Below are positions 8,668-16,299 of a DNA stretch of 64,000 nucleotides, in pieces. A program made the translations under genes and the position numbers. The notes beneath the pieces were generated by a model, which saw only the letters and a program-made list of their open reading frames with translations, made no database searches and had not been told where the DNA came from. The stretch is from Hyphomonadaceae bacterium UBA1933 (lineage in GTDB: Bacteria > Pseudomonadota > Alphaproteobacteria > Caulobacterales > Aquidulcibacteraceae), in contig DDFH01000001.1 in the NCBI GenBank assembly GCA_002337085.1, positions 1 through 64,000 on the forward strand, read 5' to 3'. Numbering within the stretch: position 1 is the stretch's first letter; each line of letters begins with the position of its first letter.

Positions 8668-10827
8668 ATGAGCAACCCATTCAATCCAAATCGCCGCAAT
8701 ATTATTACCGCCGCCAGTGCAGGTATTAGCATTGCAATGCTTAGCAGCCTTGAAAAGGCGATGGCAACGCCCGCCAATAATCGCACTGGTTCAATAAAGG
8801 ATATTGAGCATATCGTAATTCTTATGCAAGAGAATCGTGGGTTCGATCATTATTTTGGCAATTTCCCTGGCGTTCGTGGGCAAGGTGACCCGCGGCCATT
8901 AAAGCTAAGAAATGGGCATAGCGTTTGGCGGCAACCATCTGAACAGCATAGAGATGGTTATGTAATGCCATATTGGGCAGATTCAAAAACTGCAAATGCC
9001 TATGTTGTTGATGGTGCAGATCAAGGACACCATGCGGCAACTTTAATTGTGAATGATGGGCATTATGACCAATGGGGGCTTTCAAAACAAATGCACAACC
9101 GTATGGCATATTACAAAGCATCAGACCTGCCATTTTATCATGCACTTGCCGCGAACTTTACAATTCTTGACGCCTATCATTGTTCAACCTTGACCCAAAC
9201 CTATCCTAATCGCCTACATTTATGGACAGGCTGCAATGGCGCGGGCAAAGTTGGTGGCATTCCTGTCCTTAGCAATTATGGTGAAGATGAAACCCCAAGC
9301 GCTAATATGGACGAAGATATGCCAATAAAGGCATACGAATGGACAACTTATGCCGAACGCCTAGAAAAGGCGGGGGTTTCATGGAAAGTCTATCAAGAAT
9401 ATGACAATTTTGGTGATAATATATTGTCTGTATTCAAGCCATTTCGCCCGTGTGACAAAAATTCAAACCTTTATAAGCGTGGTCGCTCTTGGGTATCTGA
9501 ACATAAAGAGGGGGTAGACCGCACCCGCTCAGACGGTGTGCAATTGGTTGAGGCATTCAAAAAGGATGTAATGGCCGATAAATTGCCACAAGTTTCATGG
9601 ATTGTAACCGCCGCCGCACTGTCTGAACACCCACGCTGGACACCGGCTGATGGTGAAAATTTAACTGCAAAACTTATTGAGGCATTATTATCAAACCCCA
9701 AAGTTTTTGCCAAAACTGCTTTCATTATAAATTATGATGAAGCTGGTGGTTTTTATGACCATATGTTGCCGCCGATGCCACCCGCAAGCGAAGCCGATGG
9801 TTATAGTGGCGTTGATGTTACTGGTGAATTCAAGGATTATGACGCAGATCCACATATTGGTGTTAAGGGCAAACAGCCTTTGGGGCTTGGAATACGCATT
9901 CCATCAATGATTATATCGCCTTGGACACGTGGCGGTTATGTTTGCTCCGAAGTATTTGACCATACTTCAACAATTAAATTCATAGAAAAGCGTTTTGGCG
10001 TTTATGAACCCAATATCAGCGATTGGCGCAGGGCAATTTGCGGTGATTTAACCTCCGCCTTTGATTTTAAAACTCCAAACAATAAATTAGCAGATTTGAA
10101 ACTACCGAATACCGATGATTATAAAGAACGGCTTGCATACTCCGCCATGCAACCATCTTTAAAAATCCCTGAATTGCAAACAGCAGGTGGGCAGGTTGAG
10201 GGGCAAATGGGCCTGCGCCCTGCCCCATATCGCCTAAGAGCCGATGCAGTTACCAAAAATGGAAATTTCTTTGTAACCCTTGCCAATGAAGGCACTTCGG
10301 GTGCAGTTTTCACAATTCATGACCACGCCGCATATGATATTTCTGGGCCTTGGCGTTATACATTAGACAAGGGGCAAAGCTATAAGGCAGGTAATTGGAA
10401 CTTAAAAGACCGCGATATTTATGATCTTCACATTCATGGGCCAAATGGTTTTTATCGTCATTTTGCAGGACGAACTGTGTCGAATGACAAGCCAATTCAA
10501 GACCCGTTGGAAATCACTTTCAACGAAGACTATAAAACAGGTGCAATCACAATCGCCATTATCAATAAATCCGATAAAAACATAGAAATCGAATTGGCGA
10601 TGGATGATGAATATAAAGTTTCAGGCAGCGAACAGCAAAAAATAACAATCATCCTCAACCCAACAAAGTCAGCCAATATTTCTTATTCACTTGTGAATTC
10701 TTCCGGCTGGTACAGCCTAAAAATGTCACATAATCAGTCTAAAAATTGGTTGCGTCACTATGCCGGACATGTGGAAACTGGAAAGGCCAGCAAAACCGAC
10801 CCAGGCATTGGCAGAATGGTTTTATAA
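8668..10827 (+). CDS. Tat-exported phospholipase C (phosphocholine-specific type)
   Basis: This 719-residue enzyme of the bacterial phospholipase C family (PlcC/PlcN/PlcH, TIGR03396-like) has a twin-arginine signal (R9-R10, NRRNII). The catalytic domain contains QENRGFDHYFG with the metal-binding Glu and LTQTYPNRLHLWTG with the expected nucleophilic Thr. The C-terminal part carries DUF756-type beta-sandwich repeats (HGPNGFYRHFAG). The family cleaves phosphatidylcholine or sphingomyelin to diacylglycerol or ceramide and a phosphorylated head group. In an operon ending in PhnX it might also release aminoethylphosphonate from phosphonolipids, which is inference. Start ATG 8668 is preceded by GGAG six bases upstream; the ATG at 8656 overlaps this site and is less likely. 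Confidence 0.88.
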   Translation: MSNPFNPNRRNIITAASAGISIAMLSSLEKAMATPANNRTGSIKDIEHIVILMQENRGFDHYFGNFPGVRGQGDPRPLKLRNGHSVWRQPSEQHRDGYVMPYWADSKTANAYVVDGADQGHHAATLIVNDGHYDQWGLSKQMHNRMAYYKASDLPFYHALAANFTILDAYHCSTLTQTYPNRLHLWTGCNGAGKVGGIPVLSNYGEDETPSANMDEDMPIKAYEWTTYAERLEKAGVSWKVYQEYDNFGDNILSVFKPFRPCDKNSNLYKRGRSWVSEHKEGVDRTRSDGVQLVEAFKKDVMADKLPQVSWIVTAAALSEHPRWTPADGENLTAKLIEALLSNPKVFAKTAFIINYDEAGGFYDHMLPPMPPASEADGYSGVDVTGEFKDYDADPHIGVKGKQPLGLGIRIPSMIISPWTRGGYVCSEVFDHTSTIKFIEKRFGVYEPNISDWRRAICGDLTSAFDFKTPNNKLADLKLPNTDDYKERLAYSAMQPSLKIPELQTAGGQVEGQMGLRPAPYRLRADAVTKNGNFFVTLANEGTSGAVFTIHDHAAYDISGPWRYTLDKGQSYKAGNWNLKDRDIYDLHIHGPNGFYRHFAGRTVSNDKPIQDPLEITFNEDYKTGAITIAIINKSDKNIEIELAMDDEYKVSGSEQQKITIILNPTKSANISYSLVNSSGWYSLKMSHNQSKNWLRHYAGHVETGKASKTDPGIGRMVL

Positions 10828-10828
10828 A

Positions 10829-11764
10829 ATGACAAAAGACATATTCAAAATTGGTCGCCGGTCTTTATTAAGACAATTATTCGCGGGTTCGGCAATTGCA
10901 ACATTGCTTGAAACGCAGGCATTAGCACAAAATCAAAAATCTTTACGTTTTTTGGTAATTGGCGACTGGGGGCGTTATGGTACTCCGCAACAAAAAATGG
11001 TTGCACAAGCAATGGCCGATACCGCAACCGAAAAGCCTTGTGATTTTATAATTTCGGTTGGCGATAATTTTTATAATGCGGGTGTAAAATCCATTGATGA
11101 CCCACATTGGCAAAAATCTTTTGAAGATGTTTATAATGCGCCGTCTTTGCAAAAAAATTGGTATGTTGCGCTTGGCAATCATGATTATGGTGGCAACCCA
11201 CAGGCACAAGTGGAATATAGCCAAATCTCAAAGCATTGGAAAATGCCATCGCGCTATTATAAAATTCCAACTTATGCGCCAGATATTGATATATTTGTTA
11301 TTGATACCACGCCAATCGTTTGGAAAAATGATAATCCATCACCTGAACAAATTGCCAAAATTGCCAATCAAGATGTTGAGGGGCAACTAAACTGGCTTGA
11401 TACTGAACTGGCGGCATCAAATGCAAAAACAAAATTGGTAATCGGACACCACACCATCTTTTCAGGCGGCAGTGTGCATGGCGACGGTAAGGAAATGATT
11501 GCACGCGTCTTGCCAATTTTAAAAAAGCACAATGTCAAAGCCTATATCAACGGTCACGACCATGATTTGCAATATATTGTTCGTGATGGCTTTACGGCGA
11601 TAACTTCTGGTTCAGGTTCAGAAGCCCGAAAAGTTGAAGCAGTAGCAGGAACTAAATTCTGCAAATCTGAACTTGGATTTCTGATTGTGGAAATTAATGC
11701 CCAAGAAATGAAAATTGAATTCAGAAATTCCAACAATAAAACCCTTTATTCAGAGGTGGTTTAA
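10829..11764 (+). CDS. Tat-exported metallophosphoesterase (acid-phosphatase-like)
   Basis: This 311-residue calcineurin-like phosphoesterase has a twin-arginine leader (GRRSLLR, R10-R11) cut near ALA-Q. The metal-binding motifs appear in order: GDWGRYG, VGDNFYNAG, LGNHDYGG, GHHTIFSGG and NGHDHDLQ. The arrangement resembles tartrate-resistant (purple) acid phosphatases. It begins one base after the phospholipase stop and is probably translationally coupled. The likely task is to remove phosphate from head groups such as phosphocholine or phosphoethanolamine released by the phospholipase. An in-frame ATG at 10760, inside the phospholipase gene, would put 23 residues ahead of the Tat signal and is rejected. 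Confidence 0.86.
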   Translation: MTKDIFKIGRRSLLRQLFAGSAIATLLETQALAQNQKSLRFLVIGDWGRYGTPQQKMVAQAMADTATEKPCDFIISVGDNFYNAGVKSIDDPHWQKSFEDVYNAPSLQKNWYVALGNHDYGGNPQAQVEYSQISKHWKMPSRYYKIPTYAPDIDIFVIDTTPIVWKNDNPSPEQIAKIANQDVEGQLNWLDTELAASNAKTKLVIGHHTIFSGGSVHGDGKEMIARVLPILKKHNVKAYINGHDHDLQYIVRDGFTAITSGSGSEARKVEAVAGTKFCKSELGFLIVEINAQEMKIEFRNSNNKTLYSEVV

Positions 11765-12889
11765 ATGTGCAATATGTTGGATAATGAAAAATATGATTTA
11801 GTGATTGTTGGCGCGGGAGTTGTTGGTCTTGCCCACGCCTATCTTGCGAGCTTGGCAGGTCTAAAAGTCGCTGTCATCGAGGCTAATTCAGCCCCCTTTA
11901 TGGCATCTATCCGTAATTTTGGTTTTGTCACAGTTACAGGGCAACAACGTGGGCACTTTTACAATCTTTGTATGCGCACCCGTAATATTTGGGCAGATAT
12001 TGCGCAAAAGCATAATCTAAAAGTTTTGCATCAAGGGCTTTATATGGCGGCACGTCGCCCCGAAGCAGAGGGCGTTATAGAGGCGTTTTTAAAAACCGAA
12101 ATGGGCGAAAAGTGCCGCATCTTAAAACCATCTGAAACAGATATTCCATTCACAGCAAAAATAAAATCCGTTTTATATTCCCCCCATGAAATAAGAGTTG
12201 AATCGCGTGAGGCTCTACCCTTTCTGATAAATATTTTAAAGAATGAAATGGGTGTGAAATTCTTTTTCAACTCGCCAGTTTTATCGATAACCAATGGCAA
12301 AGCCTATACCAATAATGGGGCAATTAAATATGCGAATGCGGTTGTTTGCCCAGGTGATAATTTAAATGGCCTTTATTCTGAACTAATTGCTTCGCTTGGA
12401 ATTAAAAAATGCAAATTGCAAATGATGCGCCTTGAAAACCCTGGCTTTAAGTTCAAGGGGGCAATTATGTCTGACCTTGGGCTTACGCGCTATTTAGGTT
12501 ATAGCGAATTACCAGAAGCTGAAGCATTACGAAAAAAATTACAAAAAGAACAAGCCGAACATTTAAAAGAAGGCATTCATTTAATCGCGGTTCAGTCGTC
12601 TGATGGTTCTTTGGTAGTTGGTGATAGCCATGATTATCAAAACCCCGACGCCCCTTTTTCCCATGATTATATTGATGACCTTATCCTTGATGAATATTCG
12701 CATGTAATCGGTGCACCGCCGCCAATTCGCGAAAGATGGACCGGAACTTATGCGACCGCTGCAAACCGTCTTTATTTAGACGATACACCAGAAGAAAATG
12801 TAAAACTTATCATCGTGACTTGTGGCGCGGGCGCTTCAAGCGCGTTTGGAATTGCCGAAGAAAACCTTATAAATATGGAGTTGTTATAA
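11765..12889 (+). CDS. FAD-dependent oxidoreductase of phosphonate operons (TIGR03364-like)
   Basis: This 374-residue D-amino-acid-oxidase-family flavoprotein has an N-terminal dinucleotide fold (VIVGAGVVGLAHAY, then VAVIEAN) and the SIRNFGFVTVTGQ block typical of the TIGR03364 group found beside phnX. A member of this group (PbfC, from memory) oxidises N-methylated aminoethylphosphonate to phosphonoacetaldehyde, which would feed the PhnX encoded directly downstream. The start follows the metallophosphatase stop without a gap and has a GAGG site upstream; the next gene begins immediately after its stop. The exact amine oxidised is unproven. Confidence 0.78.
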   Translation: MCNMLDNEKYDLVIVGAGVVGLAHAYLASLAGLKVAVIEANSAPFMASIRNFGFVTVTGQQRGHFYNLCMRTRNIWADIAQKHNLKVLHQGLYMAARRPEAEGVIEAFLKTEMGEKCRILKPSETDIPFTAKIKSVLYSPHEIRVESREALPFLINILKNEMGVKFFFNSPVLSITNGKAYTNNGAIKYANAVVCPGDNLNGLYSELIASLGIKKCKLQMMRLENPGFKFKGAIMSDLGLTRYLGYSELPEAEALRKKLQKEQAEHLKEGIHLIAVQSSDGSLVVGDSHDYQNPDAPFSHDYIDDLILDEYSHVIGAPPPIRERWTGTYATAANRLYLDDTPEENVKLIIVTCGAGASSAFGIAEENLINMELL

Positions 12890-13702
12890 ATGCCTAATTA
12901 TCCAATTAAAGCCGTAATATTTGACTGGGCCGGCACTATGATTGACTTTGGTTGCCTTGCCCCTGTTGTTGCGATGCATAAAACCTTTTCCAATGCGGGT
13001 ATCGAGCTTGAGGATGCACAAATCCGTGCCTTTATGGGCAAGGCAAAACGCGAACACATTAAATCCATTCTTTCACTCCCTGAAATTTCCGAAAAATGGG
13101 CAAATGTGCATGGTCAGGCATTCACAGAGCATGACATTGACCATCTTTTTAACGACGTAACCCCACATATGGAAGATGCGGCAGCAAAATATTCAAAATT
13201 AATTGATGGCGCCAAAGAGGTTGTTGAATTTTTGCGAAGCAATGGCGTTAAAATTGGATCTTGCACTGGTTATAGCCGACAAATGATGCAGCCAATTCTT
13301 ATTAATGCTGCCAACCAAGGCTATGAACCAGATACCTTAGTTTGTGCTGGCGAAACCAAAGAGGGGCGCCCATCACCATTAATGGCTTGGAAAATTTTGG
13401 TTGAACTTGGGGTTTGGCCTGCACGTGCTTGTATAAAAGTGGATGATGCTGAAGTTGGCATTCAAGAAGGCCGTGAGGCAGGTATGTGGACAATTGGCGT
13501 CGCCGCAAGCGGCAATGGCATTGGTCTTTCAGAGCAAGATTTTAATAATCTTTCAAAAAATGAACAAAGTGAAATGGTTAAAAAATCGGCCAAAAACCTT
13601 GCTGATGCCGGCGCTAATTATGTTGTTAATTCGGTTGCCGATTTAAAAGATGTTATTCCAGTAATTGCAAAACGCATTAGTAATAATGAAATGCCGTATT
13701 AA
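12890..13702 (+). CDS. phnX: Phosphonoacetaldehyde hydrolase
   Basis: This 270-residue HAD-superfamily enzyme hydrolyses the C-P bond of phosphonoacetaldehyde to acetaldehyde and phosphate. The active-site residues fall at the numbering of the Bacillus cereus enzyme: nucleophile D12 in FDWAGT, C22, M49, the Schiff-base lysine K53, H56, and T126/Y128 in CTGYS. The KVDDAEVGIQEG motif supplies the C-terminal acidic residues. The length is typical. It is the last gene of the 8668-13702 operon and starts directly after the stop of the FAD enzyme. Both the PbfA-like lyase and the FAD enzyme plausibly make its substrate. Confidence 0.95.
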   Translation: MPNYPIKAVIFDWAGTMIDFGCLAPVVAMHKTFSNAGIELEDAQIRAFMGKAKREHIKSILSLPEISEKWANVHGQAFTEHDIDHLFNDVTPHMEDAAAKYSKLIDGAKEVVEFLRSNGVKIGSCTGYSRQMMQPILINAANQGYEPDTLVCAGETKEGRPSPLMAWKILVELGVWPARACIKVDDAEVGIQEGREAGMWTIGVAASGNGIGLSEQDFNNLSKNEQSEMVKKSAKNLADAGANYVVNSVADLKDVIPVIAKRISNNEMPY

Positions 13703-13713
13703 TCGTGCTTTGG

Positions 13714-13740
13714 ACGGTTGATTATACTAATTTCAACCGT
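13714..13740. other. Inverted repeat after phnX
   Basis: ACGGTTGA (13714-13721) pairs with TCAACCGT (13733-13740) across an 11-base loop. It lies 12 bases past the phnX stop and about 115 bases before the TetR start. No strong T-run follows, so it could be a weak terminator or an operator for the TetR protein. Confidence 0.45.
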
Positions 13741-13856
13741 TCCAACGCATCATTCATTTTTCAATATCGCATAACCATAGATATTCGTGCAATGATTTTA
13801 GATTTAAATCACTTGAAGGGTTTATATTTGAATATTTATGATATAGCCTGAGCATT

Positions 13857-14471
13857 ATGGAAAAAGACGCTGCTATTATTCTTGATTCTAGTGCTAAAAA
13901 ACACGGGCCGCGCGGGCGGCCATTTGATGAAGATAAAAGCAAAAAAATCATACAGGCAACTTGGAAAATATTATCCCAAGAAGGATATGATGGACTTACT
14001 TATGATGCGGTTGCCAAAGAAGTAGGAAGTAATCGCGCCACAATTTATCGCCGCTACCCGTCAAAAGCAAAACTTGTTCAATCGGTAATGCGGGAAACCC
14101 TTTATTCACTGCGTCCCGATGAAGACACGAATATTTCGCCACGTGATGCAATCTGTAATTTGGTGCAAATTGGCATAGATTATCTTGCCGATTATCGCGG
14201 CAGGGCAATTTTGAATGTTGCAACCATTGCCCACAAATCACCAGAACTTGCCGAGGTTTTTAATCTACACCTAAATGCGATTACGCCCTATTATGAAAAG
14301 CAATTCAGAAGAATCGTACCAGATGCCCCAAGCGAAACAATTGATTTCGCAATGAACACCCTTATCGGCAGTTTCTTTTACCACATAGTAGTTAGACGAA
14401 TTAATATAAACAAAGAACAAATCGACATTATTGTGGATCAGGCAATAAATATCGTAAAAACCACTAGATAA
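13857..14471 (+). CDS. TetR-family transcriptional regulator
   Basis: This 204-residue protein has a standard TetR N-terminal helix-turn-helix at about residues 27-75 (IIQATWKILSQEGYDGLTYDAVAKEVGSN as the first part, ending ATIYRRYPSKAKLV) after a basic, disordered-looking leader containing GPRGRPF. The C-terminal ligand domain is helical and unassigned. It lies between the PhnX operon and the convergent phoD gene, whose end it overlaps by eight bases. It may control either side or act on its own promoter; the inverted repeat at 13714-13740 is the nearest candidate site. Confidence 0.85.
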   Translation: MEKDAAIILDSSAKKHGPRGRPFDEDKSKKIIQATWKILSQEGYDGLTYDAVAKEVGSNRATIYRRYPSKAKLVQSVMRETLYSLRPDEDTNISPRDAICNLVQIGIDYLADYRGRAILNVATIAHKSPELAEVFNLHLNAITPYYEKQFRRIVPDAPSETIDFAMNTLIGSFFYHIVVRRININKEQIDIIVDQAINIVKTTR

Positions 14472-16251
14472 GTTTTAAACGCTCTAACCCGCCATCTGAC
14501 GCTGGTTTGATTATTGATGATTTTAACAAGAATGGTTTGTATTCTTTACTAAATACGGTGCTGACGCCGATTAAATCAACTTTTGCCTCATCCTTATTTA
14601 GCGTTAATACGGCATAGCCACGTGTCAAATGATTGCAAAATAAAACTTCTTTGCATTTGTTGCTATATTCTGGGCCAAGCTCCAGACCGCCCAACATATC
14701 ACCAAGACTGGAACTGGTTATAGAGGTTGTCCCAATTTCGGCGGCAACCATTTTGCCCAAATTATTATTAAGTTCATTCAGCCAAAAAGCGTGGCTATCA
14801 CCAGAAAGCACAATTGTGCGAGAATTGGTTTTCTCAAATATATCATCAACTCTTTGTCGTGCCGCCGGGTATGCATCCCAACCATCAAAACCAAAGGGAA
14901 GGTCTTTGGGCAGATTTTCCAATTGTTTAACCCATGGGCGCAGTTTTGGCGACATATGTGATAGGGTTTTATCCCATCTATCTTTGCCCATAAATGCAGG
15001 GATATCAATTCCTAAGCAATTTGCCATGACGACCTGATTACCAATAATTTGCCATGCCTTATTGGTTTTTACGGATTTTGTTATTTCTTGTTCAAGCCAT
15101 TTTTCCTGCTCTGCACCAAATATTGTTCGCTCTGGGGCATTTAATGACTCCCGTAAAGAATCATAATCAGGTTTAATTTCATAGTTTTCTGGGATTTCAT
15201 TGCCCGCCGCCATCAAGCCAAGAATTTCTCTCACTTTGGTTGGCTCATTAATCACAATCGGATTCATCTTGTCGGAATTATCAATCACGCTCCATTTCAC
15301 ATCAGAAGCATTTTGTATATCGATTTGGCGACTGCGCCCTACTAAGCGGTTTTCCATCATAATTATGGTTGCCAGATTGCCAATTTCAAAAACGCGATTG
15401 ATGGATTCGGGGCGTTTGCCTTTTTCAGGCTCACGGATTGGAATCCATTCATAATAAGCAAGAACGGACGCTTTGGCGCGGACTTTCCAATCACCCTCAT
15501 TGGGCTGGTGATCTTGCGCGCCGCCAACCCAATCATCATTGGCGGTTTCATGGTCATCCCACACACAAATCCATGGTGCACGGGCATGTGCTGCCTGTAA
15601 ATCAGGGTCAAGGCGATAACAAGCATAACGTTCGCGGTAATCTTCAAGTGTTACAGCTTCATGTGCGGGCATGGGATAGCGCCCAATTTTTTCACCAATT
15701 GTCATGCCAAGCTGGTCTGGATTGCTGCCATATTCATATATATAATCGCCAAGATGCAATACGACATCAAGGTTCGGCATATTGGCAATCTCTTTATAGG
15801 CATTATAAAACCCGCATGAGAATAATGCGCACGATGCCGCCACAATCACATAATCATTAACCGCACCAATTGGTAAAGTGCGGGTTTTACCAATTGCTGA
15901 GATAACATCACCACATTTAAAGCGATAATAATAATCCTTATATGGCTTTAGACCAGTTGCATCGACTTTTACGGTATAATCAAAACTTGCGTTGGTTTTA
16001 ACCTTGCCGTGACCAACAAGTTTTTTAAACCCTTCATCACCCGCAATTTCCCAATCGACCCAAAAATCGGCATTTTCACTGGTTTCAGGTGTAATACGTG
16101 TCCATAAAATGACGCGGTCTTGTAGTGGGTCTCCTGATGCAATGCCATGCAGGAATTTAACCTTCTTGCTTTCTGAAGCTTTTGCATTTGTTGCCACCGC
16201 GCTTGCCAAAACACCGGCTGTGCCAAGAATTCCACGTCTATCTATTTTCAT
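14464..16251 (-). CDS. phoD: Tat-exported PhoD-family alkaline phosphatase/phosphodiesterase
   Basis: This 595-residue PhoD-type enzyme has a twin-arginine leader (DRRGILG, R5-R6) and an N-terminal Ig-like domain beginning HGIASGDPLQDRVILWTRITP. Metal-binding and catalytic motifs follow: CALFSCG, LHLGDYIYEYGS, WICVWDDHETANDDW and, near the C-terminus, LSGDSHAFW. PhoD enzymes are Ca/Fe-dependent and release phosphate from mono- and diesters in the periplasm or outside. It lies 48 bases after a TonB receptor gene on the same strand, so the two are probably co-transcribed. Start ATG 16251 is taken because the Tat motif follows at once and a GGGG site lies upstream; ATG 16296 would add 15 residues before the signal. 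Confidence 0.88.
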   Translation of the reverse strand: MKIDRRGILGTAGVLASAVATNAKASESKKVKFLHGIASGDPLQDRVILWTRITPETSENADFWVDWEIAGDEGFKKLVGHGKVKTNASFDYTVKVDATGLKPYKDYYYRFKCGDVISAIGKTRTLPIGAVNDYVIVAASCALFSCGFYNAYKEIANMPNLDVVLHLGDYIYEYGSNPDQLGMTIGEKIGRYPMPAHEAVTLEDYRERYACYRLDPDLQAAHARAPWICVWDDHETANDDWVGGAQDHQPNEGDWKVRAKASVLAYYEWIPIREPEKGKRPESINRVFEIGNLATIIMMENRLVGRSRQIDIQNASDVKWSVIDNSDKMNPIVINEPTKVREILGLMAAGNEIPENYEIKPDYDSLRESLNAPERTIFGAEQEKWLEQEITKSVKTNKAWQIIGNQVVMANCLGIDIPAFMGKDRWDKTLSHMSPKLRPWVKQLENLPKDLPFGFDGWDAYPAARQRVDDIFEKTNSRTIVLSGDSHAFWLNELNNNLGKMVAAEIGTTSITSSSLGDMLGGLELGPEYSNKCKEVLFCNHLTRGYAVLTLNKDEAKVDLIGVSTVFSKEYKPFLLKSSIIKPASDGGLERLKLI

Positions 16252-16299
16252 AGTTAACCCCAATTCACCTTTAATAATGAATGATATGCCATACAAGAA

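Noticed and set aside
10119..10495. Short antisense frames within the phospholipase gene
   Set aside because: They have no ribosome sites and no similarity, and the sense frame is conserved across the stretch.
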